Assembly: GCA_014653665.1 (NCBI GenBank)
Contig: JACWEE010000002.1
Coordinates: forward strand, 1-60,023
Source of the DNA: Pelagibacterales bacterium SAG-MED34
GTDB lineage: Bacteria; Pseudomonadota; Alphaproteobacteria; Pelagibacterales; Pelagibacteraceae
Reading direction: 5' to 3'
DNA: 60,023 nt
Both the position numbers and the translations under genes were made by a program. The notes beneath the pieces are model-generated. The model ran no database searches. It had not been told where the DNA came from and saw only the letters and a program-made list of their open reading frames with translations. Below are positions 34,222 through 43,162 of this stretch, piece by piece (position 1 is the stretch's first letter; each line of letters starts with the position of its first letter).

Positions 34222-35695
34222 ATTAAAAAAATATAAAATGTTTATTGGTGGTGAGTGGTTAGATTCTGATACAAAAAAAACATTTGAAACATTAAACCCA
34301 GAGAATAATAAGCCGTGGGCAATTGTACCAGAGGCAAGTGCTAGTGATGTTGATAAGGCGGTGAAAGCTGCACAAAAAGCTTTTGAAGGAGATTGGCCAA
34401 AACTATTACCAAGGGAAAGAGGGAAATTTTTAAGAGCAATTGGAAATAAACTGAGAGAAAATGCAGAACTACTTGGAAGAATTGAAACTATAGACACTGG
34501 AAAAATTTTTAGAGAAACAAATCAACAAGCGAATTATATTGCAGAATATTATGATTATTATGCTGGATTAGCTGACAAAGTTGAAGGTACTGTTCTACCT
34601 ATTGATAAACCAAATATACAAGCAATAACATCTAGAATACCAATTGGTGTAATTGCTGCAATAGTTCCTTGGAACTCACAAATGTTTTTAACTGCAACTA
34701 AATTAGCTCCAGCTTTAGCTATGGGTAATACTGTTGTAATAAAATCATCAGAACTTGCTCCAGCAGTAATGTTTGAGTTTGCGAAATTAATTGAAGAAAC
34801 TGGAATTCCTAAAGGTGTTGTCAATGTTTTAACTGGGTTTGGAGACCCATGTGGTAAGGCTTTAACCACTCATGACTTAGTAGAAAAAGTTGCTTTCACA
34901 GGGGGACCTGAAACTGCAAGACACATAATTAGAAATTCAGCTGAAAATTTATCAGAAGTAAGTCTAGAACTTGGTGGAAAAAGCCCAGTAGCGGTTTTTG
35001 ATGATGCTCACCAAGAAAATGCAATAAATGGAATTACAGCAGGAATCTTTGGTGCAAGCGGACAAAGCTGTATAGCAGGATCAAGACTATATTTACAAAA
35101 AGGAATTTATGATGAATTTCTTGATAAACTTACAAAAAGAGCTGAAAGAATAAAAATTGGAGCACCAATGGATAAAGATACTGAGATGGGGCCTTTAAGT
35201 AATTTTAAACAACTAGAAATAATAGAAAAAAATATAAAAAAGACTGTTGAACAAGGTGGAAAAGTAAGGTGTGGTGGTAAAAGGCACCCATTTTCTAATG
35301 AAGGTTACTATTTTCCTCCGACAATAATTGAGTGTGATAATCATAACCTTCCTACAGCAGAAAATGAACTTTTTGGGCCAGTTTTATCAGTCATGAAATT
35401 TGATAATGAAAAAGAGGTAATCGATAAAATGAATGATAATCAATACGGCCTTTCATCGGGTGTTTATACTAGCGACTTTTCAAGAGGTCTTAGAGTTTCT
35501 AACGCTGTAAGAGCAGGAATAACATTTGTAAATACTTATCGACTAATTTCTCCTTCAGCACCTTTTGGGGGAATTAAAGATAGCGGATATGGAAAGGAAG
35601 CGGGAATGGACTCAATTAAAGATTATACTAGAGTTAAAACAACTTGGTATTATACATCTGATGAACCAACTTTAGATCCTTTCTCTATTAGATAA
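34214..35695 (+). CDS. NAD(P)-dependent aldehyde dehydrogenase
   Basis: This 493-residue enzyme is a second ALDH, unlike the one at 929-2359 in detail. It has Asn154 (VPWNSQ), Lys177 (VIKSSE), the FTGGPETAR loop, Glu252 (LELGGKSP) and the nucleophile Cys286 (GQSCIAGSR). The C-terminal PFGGIKDSGYGKEAG is intact. It overlaps the hydrolase end by 8 bases and a DMT permease follows by 3, so it closes the catabolic run that began at 29994. It would oxidise the aldehyde released by the TPP enzyme or hydrolase. Family relatives include betaine aldehyde and 5-carboxymethyl-2-hydroxymuconate semialdehyde dehydrogenases. Confidence 0.92.
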   Translation: MLELKKYKMFIGGEWLDSDTKKTFETLNPENNKPWAIVPEASASDVDKAVKAAQKAFEGDWPKLLPRERGKFLRAIGNKLRENAELLGRIETIDTGKIFRETNQQANYIAEYYDYYAGLADKVEGTVLPIDKPNIQAITSRIPIGVIAAIVPWNSQMFLTATKLAPALAMGNTVVIKSSELAPAVMFEFAKLIEETGIPKGVVNVLTGFGDPCGKALTTHDLVEKVAFTGGPETARHIIRNSAENLSEVSLELGGKSPVAVFDDAHQENAINGITAGIFGASGQSCIAGSRLYLQKGIYDEFLDKLTKRAERIKIGAPMDKDTEMGPLSNFKQLEIIEKNIKKTVEQGGKVRCGGKRHPFSNEGYYFPPTIIECDNHNLPTAENELFGPVLSVMKFDNEKEVIDKMNDNQYGLSSGVYTSDFSRGLRVSNAVRAGITFVNTYRLISPSAPFGGIKDSGYGKEAGMDSIKDYTRVKTTWYYTSDEPTLDPFSIR

Positions 35696-35698
35696 TTT

Positions 35699-36556
35699 TT
35701 GTCTGCAAAACACACCTTACTTATTTTATTTGTAGTATTTTTGTTAGGCAGTGCCTATCCAACTGGCAAATTAGGATTAAATGATACAATACCACCAATT
35801 CTTTTTGGTGCTTTAAGAATGTCTGTTGTATTTATTTGTTTAATTCCTTTTTTTAAATTTCAAATAGTTGAAAAAAAATTTATTATTCCTTTAATAGGAT
35901 TTTCAATTTGTTTTGGGGTTGCGGTAAATATGTTTTTATATTTATCTATTAATGCTTCTAGCATTCTAGCTCCAATTACAATTGGTGCACAACTATCTAT
36001 TCCTTTCGGAATAATTTTAAGTTCAATATTTTTAAACGAAAAAATCAGTTACAAAAAATGGCTTCTAATTACTACCTCATTTTTTGGTATTGTTTTACTC
36101 GCTTTTGATCCTAAAGTGACTGAAGAATTAATAGGTTCATTATTAATATGTGGTATGGCTTTTTTTTATGGATTATCACAGGTTTTTTCAAGATACCTAA
36201 AAGATTTAGATATCAAATTTACAAATACGATAATGAGTTTTACAGGATTTTTAATTTTAATAATTCTATCTTCAATTTTTGAAGGAAATACTTTGCAAAC
36301 AATTAAAAATATTAGTTTAGGAAGCTGGTTGACAGTTTTATATGCGGGAGCGATAATTTCTCTGATGGGTCATTTAATGATGTTTTATCTTTATAAATTT
36401 TATCCAGTTGATATGGTTCTGCCCTTCTATGCTTTATTTCCTGTTTTTGGTTTAATACTCACTTTTTTTATTTTTGGAGAAGTGCCATCTTTAATTACAG
36501 TTACTGGAGGAATAATTGTAATCACATCTGTATTTTTTGCTCAAAAAATAAGATAA
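35699..36556 (+). CDS. EamA/DMT family permease
   Basis: This 285-residue membrane protein has about ten hydrophobic segments. It starts with TTG (35699); LLGSAYPTGKLGLNDTIPPI is the typical first EamA segment, and INASSILAPITIGAQLSIPFG and FYGLSQVFSRYLKDL fall at the usual repeat positions. It ends with the short KIR tail. It lies 3 bases after the aldehyde dehydrogenase, so it is probably translated with the operon. The substrate is unknown; among the five EamA proteins of the window this one is the most diverged. Confidence 0.85.
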   Translation: MSAKHTLLILFVVFLLGSAYPTGKLGLNDTIPPILFGALRMSVVFICLIPFFKFQIVEKKFIIPLIGFSICFGVAVNMFLYLSINASSILAPITIGAQLSIPFGIILSSIFLNEKISYKKWLLITTSFFGIVLLAFDPKVTEELIGSLLICGMAFFYGLSQVFSRYLKDLDIKFTNTIMSFTGFLILIILSSIFEGNTLQTIKNISLGSWLTVLYAGAIISLMGHLMMFYLYKFYPVDMVLPFYALFPVFGLILTFFIFGEVPSLITVTGGIIVITSVFFAQKIR

Positions 36557-36574
36557 TTTTCTCGTTGAAAAAAA

Positions 36575-36603
36575 TTGCCATTAAGATTTAATTATAATTA
36601 TAC
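36575..36603 (+). promoter_or_regulatory. Candidate sigma70 promoter of the binding-protein gene
   Basis: TTGCCA (36575-36580) and TTATAC (36598-36603) are separated by 17 bases, a good sigma70 pair. The transcript would start near 36610, inside a perfect palindrome, about 20 bases before the ATG at 36630. Confidence 0.55.
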
Positions 36604-36604
36604 A

Positions 36605-36618
36605 AATTGTTAACAATT
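36605..36618. promoter_or_regulatory. 14-base perfect palindrome AATTGTTAACAATT, likely operator
   Basis: This perfect inverted repeat lies directly after the -10 box at the expected transcription start and before the ribosome site AGAGGA. The position is that of a repressor operator. It could also be a chance AT palindrome, but the GTTAAC core and the exact placement make that less likely. Confidence 0.5.
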
Positions 36619-36629
36619 AGAGGAAATAT

Positions 36630-37820
36630 ATGAAAAAACTAGTATTAGCTATGTTTGTATTCGTTTCTTGCTTTACTTCAAAAGCTTATTCGGACGGACA
36701 TGGCATAAAAATGGGAATTATTTTAGGATTTACAGGTCCTATTGAATCCCTAACTCCAGCAATGGCTGCATCTGCAGAACTTGCATTTAAGGAAGCTTCA
36801 GATTCTGGTTCGCTTCTTGGAGGAAAGAAAATTTCTGTTGAAAGAGCGGACTCAACTTGTGTTGACTCAGCAGCTGCTACTGCTGCTGCTGAAGGTTTAA
36901 TCTCTAACGGTGTAGTAGCAATTATGGGAGCTGATTGTTCTGGTGTAACAGGAGCAATAGCAACTAATGTTGCAGTTCCAAATGGTGTTGTTATGATTTC
37001 ACCCTCAGCTACATCTCCAGGATTAACTGACCTAAAAGATAATGGATATTTTTTTAGAACAGCTCCGTCAGATGCTAGAGGAGGTCAAATATTAGCAGAT
37101 ATAACTAAAGATAGAAAAGTAAAAAGTATTGCAGTAACACATACAAATAATGATTACGGTAAAGGTTTAGCTGACGTATATGTTGCGGCTGTTAAAGCTC
37201 ATGGAATAAATGTAACAGTTGTTACAGCTCATGAAGAAGGTAAAGGTGACTATGGTGCTGAAGTTGCAACATTGGCAGCAGCTGGTGGTGACGCTTTAGC
37301 TGTATTAGGTTACTTAGACCAAGCAGGTGGAAGCATCATTGATGGTTCGTTAGACTCAGGTGCTTTTGATGTATTTGTTTTATCTGATGGAATGATAGGT
37401 GACTCTTTAACTGATAGATTTGGAAATGATCTAAATAAATCATTTGGTTCATTGCCAGGATCAATGGGTAAAGGTGCTTCAATATTTAAAGGTGTTGCAG
37501 GTGGTGCTGGCATTGATTCATCTGGACCTTACACTTCAGAGTCTTACGATGCAGCAGCATTAATAGTTTTAGCGATGCAAGCAGGTGGTAAAGCTGATAG
37601 AGCTACTGTTCAAGCAAATGTAATGTCAGTTGCAAATGCTCCAGGAGAAAAGATATATCCAGGAGAATTAAAAAAAGCATTAGATTTACTTGCAAGCGGA
37701 AAAGCAATTAACTACGAAGGTGCATCTAGTGTTGAATTAACTGATGTTGGAGAAGCATCAGGTGCCTTTATTGAAAAAGAAATTAAAGGTGGAAAATTCA
37801 AAGACAAAAAACAAAGATAA
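36630..37820 (+). CDS. livK: Branched-chain amino acid-type ABC transporter substrate-binding protein
   Basis: This 396-residue periplasmic binding protein has a signal peptide of about 22 residues (MKKLVLAMFVFV... to SKAYS). The mature part begins with IKMGIILGFTGPIESLTPAM. GADCSGVTGAIATNV and VMISPSATSPGLTD form the Liv-type ligand cleft in the first lobe. It has its own promoter and palindromic operator and a strong ribosome site, and is followed by a clear terminator. No permease is next to it on the same strand; the leftward LivGFHM set at 38484-42368 lacks its own binding protein, so this may be its partner. The ligand could be an amino acid, amide or similar small molecule. Confidence 0.9.
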   Translation: MKKLVLAMFVFVSCFTSKAYSDGHGIKMGIILGFTGPIESLTPAMAASAELAFKEASDSGSLLGGKKISVERADSTCVDSAAATAAAEGLISNGVVAIMGADCSGVTGAIATNVAVPNGVVMISPSATSPGLTDLKDNGYFFRTAPSDARGGQILADITKDRKVKSIAVTHTNNDYGKGLADVYVAAVKAHGINVTVVTAHEEGKGDYGAEVATLAAAGGDALAVLGYLDQAGGSIIDGSLDSGAFDVFVLSDGMIGDSLTDRFGNDLNKSFGSLPGSMGKGASIFKGVAGGAGIDSSGPYTSESYDAAALIVLAMQAGGKADRATVQANVMSVANAPGEKIYPGELKKALDLLASGKAINYEGASSVELTDVGEASGAFIEKEIKGGKFKDKKQR

Positions 37821-37833
37821 TATTTGTTAAATT

Positions 37834-37867
37834 AAACTCCAGCGGTGTAAACTGCTGGAGTTTTTTT
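37834..37867 (+). terminator. Rho-independent terminator after livK
   Basis: A 10-base stem, AAACTCCAGC (37834-37843) with GCTGGAGTTT (37854-37863), encloses a 10-base loop and runs into seven T (37861-37867). It lies between the convergent binding-protein and LysE genes and could stop transcription from the right. Confidence 0.92.
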
Positions 37868-38474
37868 ATTTTAGAATACTCATTAAAACATATACTGACA
37901 GTAAGGACATAAAGAAAACTATAGAATAGTTAATTATTATCCATATTCTTTTACTATCTATATAATTTGATAAGAATTTTGAGAGATATCCAAGTATAAA
38001 AAAGAAAAGAAATGATGATAACGATGCACCAATACCAAAATAGTATTTTTGGGTTATTAGAAAATCTTTAGAAAAGTTACCTAAAAAAAATACTGTATCT
38101 GAATAAACATGGGGATTTAAGTAAGTAAAGCCAAGTGTTTTTACAACTACTGATATAAAAGTATTATCGCTAGAGTTATCATTAATCAAAATTTGACTTT
38201 TAATCGACTTCAATTTTCTCCAGATAAAATTAATTAAAAATAAAAGTAGGAGTAGATTTAATATTAGTTCTATTAATGGCGAAAAAAAATTCTGGAAGTA
38301 ATGAAATAAAAATATTCCTAAAAAAATGAGTATAAAATCTGATATTGAACAAATTAAACAAACTATAAATATATGTTTTTTTTTAAGACCTTGTTCAATC
38401 ACAAATATATTTTGAGCTCCAATAGCTAGGATTAAACTTAGGCCAGTAAGAAAACCGAAAAATAAATAGCTCAC
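37866..38474 (-). CDS. LysE/ArgO family amino acid exporter
   Basis: This 202-residue protein has six hydrophobic segments. The opening GFLTGLSLILAIGAQNIFVIEQGL is the LysE/ArgO signature, and TLGFTYLNPHVYSDTVFFLGNF carries the conserved NPH. LysE exporters expel lysine, arginine or their analogues such as canavanine when they build up. The gene is the last of the 12-kb leftward run, 9 bases after livM, and ends beside the terminator shared with livK. An exporter next to an importer suggests control of the internal amino acid level. A second, less similar LysE protein is at 50473-51087. Confidence 0.9.
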   Translation of the reverse strand: MSYLFFGFLTGLSLILAIGAQNIFVIEQGLKKKHIFIVCLICSISDFILIFLGIFLFHYFQNFFSPLIELILNLLLLLFLINFIWRKLKSIKSQILINDNSSDNTFISVVVKTLGFTYLNPHVYSDTVFFLGNFSKDFLITQKYYFGIGASLSSFLFFFILGYLSKFLSNYIDSKRIWIIINYSIVFFMSLLSVYVLMSILK

Positions 38475-38483
38475 TTTATTAGA

Positions 38484-39854
38484 TTATTGTTTGATAATCT
38501 TCTCTGGAATTATTCCCTGAGGTCTAAATCTCATTATTAAAAGAAGACCTATTCCAACTAATAAAAATCTAAAATACGGTGCACTATTAACTAAATGAAT
38601 TTTTACTTCATTTGTTTCTGGGAGATGTGCTGTAAACATGTTTATAAAAAATAATGCAATAGGTGCAGCTTCTACCCATAAAAACCAGACGACAAAACCT
38701 CCAAGAATTGCTCCAAAGTTATTACCTGTTCCACCTACAATTACCATCACCCATATAACAAATGTATATCTCATAGGTCTGTAACTCCCTGGTGTAAATA
38801 ATCCATCATTAGTTACCATCATTGCACCTGCTATTCCAACAATGGCAGAACCTAAAATGAATATAAATAAATGTTGTTTGACTACATTCTTGCCCATCGC
38901 ACTTGCTGCTTCTTCATTGTCTCTTATAGCTCTCATCATTCTTCCCCAAGGTGAATAAAGTGCTTTTTGCGTAACTAACAATAAAATAATAACTACAATT
39001 AAAAATAATCCAGCAAAACAAAGTTTTACATAAATTGAAGATGCGTCTATTACCAACTGGTTTAAAAGATCTTGTCTTTCTGTAAGTGAATTTGTTAAGG
39101 ATAATTTTGTGAAGTGAAATTTTTCAACTAAATCTATAAACCATGGAGATGTTTGTAAATCTATCTCATATGGAGCAGGTCTCTTTAATCCTATAACATT
39201 TTTTACACCCCTCGCCAACCAATCCTCATGTTTGATAATTGAAACAATTATTTCAGCTATTAGTAAAGTTGCTATGGCTAGATAATCTGCTCTTAAACCT
39301 AATGCAACTTTTCCAACTATAAATGCTAAACCAGCTGCAAAAAAACCACCTACAATCCAAGAGAGTAAAACTGGCATTCCTAATCCACCTAAAAAACCAG
39401 TTTTAGCTGGCTCAACTGCCTCTATTAATTCGATTGCTGGCCCTGAAATTATCTTAATAAGAAAAAGTCCTATTATAATTATTCCTGCAACTAAGTAGTT
39501 TCTTTTCTTTGATTTTTCAGTGTTTTTTAGAACATACCTTGCCGAGAATATCATTAGAATTAGAAGAAGAAGACTCATAAGCATATTTAATCCTCCAACA
39601 CTCCATGCCTCAGAAACTGGAGCAACAGAAACAAGCACTACTGCTAATCCACCTAGGGCTGTGTAGCCCATTATTCCAAAATTAATTAAACCTGCATATC
39701 CCCATTGAATATTTGCACCCATTGTCATAACAGCTGAAATCATACAATAATTAAAAATTGTTAATGCTATTGACCATGACTGAAAAATACCAACTAAAAT
39801 TATAAGTCCTAACATAATTGAGTAAGCAACAATTATATTTAAGTAATTCCTCAT
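38484..39854 (-). CDS. livM: LivM-type ABC permease, long form
   Basis: This 456-residue inner-membrane permease is a LivM protein with an enlarged N-terminal region and an extra loop. LRADYLAIATLLIAEIIVSI is the LivM signature, and MRAIRDNEEAASAMGKN is the ATPase-contact loop. LivM is usually 300-350 residues; here about 100 more include an N-terminal membrane section (1-140) and a hydrophilic insert near 205-270. Its ATG overlaps the livH stop by 4 bases. With livH, livF and livG it forms a complete transporter core for an amino acid or amide. The binding protein is likely the one at 36630-37820. Confidence 0.92.
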   Translation of the reverse strand: MRNYLNIIVAYSIMLGLIILVGIFQSWSIALTIFNYCMISAVMTMGANIQWGYAGLINFGIMGYTALGGLAVVLVSVAPVSEAWSVGGLNMLMSLLLLILMIFSARYVLKNTEKSKKRNYLVAGIIIIGLFLIKIISGPAIELIEAVEPAKTGFLGGLGMPVLLSWIVGGFFAAGLAFIVGKVALGLRADYLAIATLLIAEIIVSIIKHEDWLARGVKNVIGLKRPAPYEIDLQTSPWFIDLVEKFHFTKLSLTNSLTERQDLLNQLVIDASSIYVKLCFAGLFLIVVIILLLVTQKALYSPWGRMMRAIRDNEEAASAMGKNVVKQHLFIFILGSAIVGIAGAMMVTNDGLFTPGSYRPMRYTFVIWVMVIVGGTGNNFGAILGGFVVWFLWVEAAPIALFFINMFTAHLPETNEVKIHLVNSAPYFRFLLVGIGLLLIMRFRPQGIIPEKIIKQ

Positions 39855-40861
39855 ATTTTTTTTCCTTCAAATATCCCTGATGGCCTGAATACTAAGACAA
39901 TAACTAAAATAGAGAACGATATTGCAAATTTATAATCAGTAGATAAAAGTTGCATCAAAGAGTTTGGTTCCAGTTGTTCAGGCAAAATATATACAAAAAA
40001 CTTTTTATATGCATAAGTGAGGAATATTTCTGCAAATGCAATTAAATATCCACCCAGGAATGCCCCGTAAGGATTTCCTATACCTCCTGCTATTGCCGCA
40101 GCAAAAATAGGAAGCATGTTATTAAAGTATACAAAAGGCCTATAACTTTTATCTAAACCATATAAGATACCTCCAATAGTGGCTAGTATTCCTGCAATTA
40201 CCCAAGTTATAAGAACTACTTTTTTTGGATCGATGCCCGATAGTAATGCTAAATCTTCATTATCAGAGTAAGCTCTCATACTTGTTCCTGTTTTTGTTTT
40301 ATTTAAAAACCAAAACAAGATTGCAACTAAAATAATAGTTACTACAATCGTAATAATTTGTGTTGATTTGATTGTTAATCCTTCAGCAAGTCCAGTCATA
40401 TCTTTAAATTCTGATGCTTTTAAAATAAATTTTTCTCCATCCATAAATCTTCTGTCGGTCGGACCTATAATTATTCTAATAATTGCTTGAGTAACAAACA
40501 TTACACCAATGCTAACCATAGCTAATTGTACTGGAGGACTTTTTTTTATTCTGTAATAACTGAACACCGTTTTGTCTATGATAAGCATATAAAGTATCAT
40601 CATTGCAACAGCAAAAGGTATAGTAAGTAAAGCTGTAGGTAAAAAACCAAAACTAATCCCTTTTGATTGTAGATAATAGGTAAACAAAACTGCAAACATA
40701 GTTCCAAAAGACATCATGTCTCCTGTTGCAAAATTAGCAAATCTTAATATTCCGTAAATAAGAGTAACAAAAATTGCCCCAAGTGCTAATTGTGATCCAT
40801 ATGTTAATGCAGGTAATATTGTGTAATTCAGTAATAAAATAATTGCGTTAATAAAATCCAT
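39851..40861 (-). CDS. livH: LivH-type ABC permease
   Basis: This 336-residue permease is the partner of the LivM protein downstream. YGSQLALGAIFVTLIYGILR and FANFATGDMMSFGTM are the typical LivH first segments, and GTSMRAYSDNEDLALLSGID is the ATPase-contact loop. The C-terminal PSGIFEGKK is also standard. It is about 40 residues longer than E. coli LivH, because of a longer loop between helices near 115-180. It lies 2 bases after livF and overlaps livM. Together they import branched-chain-type amino acids or relatives. Confidence 0.92.
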   Translation of the reverse strand: MDFINAIILLLNYTILPALTYGSQLALGAIFVTLIYGILRFANFATGDMMSFGTMFAVLFTYYLQSKGISFGFLPTALLTIPFAVAMMILYMLIIDKTVFSYYRIKKSPPVQLAMVSIGVMFVTQAIIRIIIGPTDRRFMDGEKFILKASEFKDMTGLAEGLTIKSTQIITIVVTIILVAILFWFLNKTKTGTSMRAYSDNEDLALLSGIDPKKVVLITWVIAGILATIGGILYGLDKSYRPFVYFNNMLPIFAAAIAGGIGNPYGAFLGGYLIAFAEIFLTYAYKKFFVYILPEQLEPNSLMQLLSTDYKFAISFSILVIVLVFRPSGIFEGKKI

Positions 40862-40863
40862 AT

Positions 40864-41571
40864 TTAAGCCCCTAAAAATGACCTTCTTACCTCTGGATCG
40901 TTTAATAATTCTTTTCCAGAACCTTCAAATTTATTTTCACCAGTCACTAAAATATAACCACGGTCTGATATGCTAAGTGCTTGTTTTGCATTTTGCTCTA
41001 CCATAATTATTGCAACACCAGTTTTTTTAACTTTAACGATGTGTTCGAACAACTCATCCATTACAATAGGTGAAACACCTGCAGTTGGTTCATCCAACAT
41101 TAAAACTGATGGTTGTATCATCAAGGCCCTTCCTAAAGCCACTTGTTGTCTTTGACCACCAGATAATTGTCCAACAATTTGATCTTTTTTATCGTCTAAG
41201 ATGGGAAATAATTCATAAATTTGATTAATTACTATGTCGATATTATCTTTTCTAAGAAACCCCCCTATTTCAAGATTTTCTCTTACGGTCAATTCTGAAA
41301 AAACATTTTTTGTCTGTGGCACGAAAGAAATTCCTCTTTGAACTCTTTCCTGTGGGGAAAGTTTGGATATATCTTGATCTTCTATAATTATACTTCCAGA
41401 TTTTAAATTTAATAAACCTAACATTGCTTTCATAGCAGTAGATTTTCCAGCACCATTTGGACCTAAGATTGCAACAATTTCTCCTTTGTTTACATTAATC
41501 GAACAAGAATTAATAATATCTGGACCATCTCCATAACCGCCTGTCATATTATTTCCCTCAAAAAATGCCAT
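40864..41571 (-). CDS. livF: LivF-type ABC ATPase
   Basis: This 235-residue ATPase carries Walker A GPNGAGKST (37-45), the signature LSGGQRQQ (138-145), Walker B VLMLDEP and the switch histidine replaced in the usual LivF manner by VEQNAKQAL. The short YILVTGENKFEGSGKELL tail is typical of LivF. It begins at the stop of livG (1-base overlap) and ends 2 bases before livH, so the four genes are a compact operon. It is intact, unlike the second LivF at 45612-46398. Confidence 0.93.
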   Translation of the reverse strand: MAFFEGNNMTGGYGDGPDIINSCSINVNKGEIVAILGPNGAGKSTAMKAMLGLLNLKSGSIIIEDQDISKLSPQERVQRGISFVPQTKNVFSELTVRENLEIGGFLRKDNIDIVINQIYELFPILDDKKDQIVGQLSGGQRQQVALGRALMIQPSVLMLDEPTAGVSPIVMDELFEHIVKVKKTGVAIIMVEQNAKQALSISDRGYILVTGENKFEGSGKELLNDPEVRRSFLGA

Positions 41572-42368
41572 CAGCTAATTGCTCCATCAAGTTTTTTTCC
41601 CCTACCAAGATAGCTTTCTATAACTTGCTCATTTTTTTTTACTTCCTCAGAAGTTCCTTGAAACAAAACTGAACCCTCTGACATTACAATTACAGGGTCA
41701 CACATTCTACTAATGAAGTCCATATCGTGTTCTATCATGCAAAAAGTATAATTTTTTTCTTTATTAAGTCTTAAAATTGCGGTTCCAAGGTCTTTTAATA
41801 GTGTTCTATTAACGCCCGCTCCTACTTCGTCTAGTAAAACTAATTTGGCATCTACCATCATGGTTCTTCCTAATTCTAATAATTTTTTTTGACCACCTGA
41901 TAAATTTCCTGCTCTTTCATTAGCTAAGTGCTTTAAATTTAAAAATTCTGCCACCCCATAGGCTTTAAGTCTAATTTCTTCTTCTTCTTCTTTAATAAGT
42001 TTAGGCTTTATAAATGCATTTAATAGAATTTCTCCAGTTTGGTTTCCTGGAACCATCATTAAATTTTCTAGGACGGTAAGATTAGAGAATTCATGCGCAA
42101 TTTGAAAAGTTCTCAAAAGTCCTTTTGAAAATAATTCGTGAGATGGTGTATTAGTTATGTTTTCATTATTAAAAAAAACATTCCCTTTTGAAGATTTTAG
42201 ATTTCCCGCAATAAGATTAAATAGAGTAGTTTTTCCAGATCCATTTGGACCAATAATTCCTGTTATTGTGCCTCTTTTAATAGTTAATGAACAATTAGAT
42301 ACAGCAGCAAGTCCTCCAAAATATTTTGAGATATTTTCTATTTTCAGAATATTTAAATCTGATGACAT
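41571..42368 (-). CDS. livG: LivG-type ABC ATPase
   Basis: This 265-residue ATPase has Walker A GPNGSGKTT (37-45), the signature LSGGQKKLLELGR and Walker B LVLLDEVGAG, where a valine replaces the usual proline. The histidine switch is in MIEHDM. The C-terminal VIESYLGRG is the standard LivG end. It forms the ATPase pair with LivF, overlapping it by one base. The upstream ProC-like gene ends 6 bases before it, so it may be read from the same transcript. Confidence 0.93.
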   Translation of the reverse strand: MSSDLNILKIENISKYFGGLAAVSNCSLTIKRGTITGIIGPNGSGKTTLFNLIAGNLKSSKGNVFFNNENITNTPSHELFSKGLLRTFQIAHEFSNLTVLENLMMVPGNQTGEILLNAFIKPKLIKEEEEEIRLKAYGVAEFLNLKHLANERAGNLSGGQKKLLELGRTMMVDAKLVLLDEVGAGVNRTLLKDLGTAILRLNKEKNYTFCMIEHDMDFISRMCDPVIVMSEGSVLFQGTSEEVKKNEQVIESYLGRGKKLDGAIS

Positions 42369-42374
42369 AGAAAA

Positions 42375-43145
42375 TTATACTTTGTTAAGTCTTTTAAGAA
42401 TACTATTTAATGTTTTCTCTGTAGACTTATAAAAACCTGCTTTTCTTAATTCTCTTACCCCTTGTTCATTTAATCCTTTGGGGGTTTGAGACTCTTTAAC
42501 TAAATGTTTTAAGTCCTTATCAGAATTTTTAAATGCGTCTTCAGATAATGCAACAAACAACGAAGTTATATATTTTTGAGCTTTATCTTTTTTCACACCA
42601 CGTTGTACAAGCCAATTAGACATAGTATTTAATAATTCATAAAATGGCGCCATCATACCTGATGTTGACCAAAAATTTTTTGATAACTTTTCATTATTAA
42701 TTTCAACAGTTGTTCCAAGTTTATTAAAAAAATTTTTTAATAATTTATTTGGAGGAAAAACTGGAACCGGTCCCTTTCTTAATGATATTGGTGGTAGTGG
42801 TATTGCCCTAAAAATTTTTGCCTTTACCTTAATTATTTTTTTTAGTCTTGGTAAAGTAATTGTTGAGATAAAACTTATTATTGTTTGGTTAGATTTAAAT
42901 TTTAATGTTTTGATTATTTCCTCTCCTACAGTTGGAGTAACAGCAAGGAAAATCCAATCACAAGTGTTAATAATTTCTTGATTTGACTTACCTATACTTA
43001 CTTTTTTATTTTTTTTTGATAATTTTTTTGCAATAGATAGATTTCTAGCTGAAACTAAAATCTTAGAATACTTGATCTTAGATGAAGTAATACCAGTAAC
43101 AACAGATTCGGTAATTTTTCCAGTTCCTATAAAACCAAGTTTCAT
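42375..43145 (-). CDS. Pyrroline-5-carboxylate reductase-like protein
   Basis: This 256-residue protein is ProC-like, with KLGFIGTGKITESVV (2-16) as the NAD(P) motif, a second-strand VSARN and RAIPLPPIS in place of the usual RxMPNxP. The C-terminal SQTPKGLNEQGVREL corresponds to ProC's SPGGTT helix but is altered. ProC makes proline from pyrroline-5-carboxylate; the changes suggest a different imine or keto substrate. It lies between glaH (17 bases upstream) and livG (6 bases downstream). If it were the only ProC of the genome it would still be an unusual one. Confidence 0.82.
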   Translation of the reverse strand: MKLGFIGTGKITESVVTGITSSKIKYSKILVSARNLSIAKKLSKKNKKVSIGKSNQEIINTCDWIFLAVTPTVGEEIIKTLKFKSNQTIISFISTITLPRLKKIIKVKAKIFRAIPLPPISLRKGPVPVFPPNKLLKNFFNKLGTTVEINNEKLSKNFWSTSGMMAPFYELLNTMSNWLVQRGVKKDKAQKYITSLFVALSEDAFKNSDKDLKHLVKESQTPKGLNEQGVRELRKAGFYKSTEKTLNSILKRLNKV

Positions 43146-43162
43146 AGAAGTAATTACTATAC

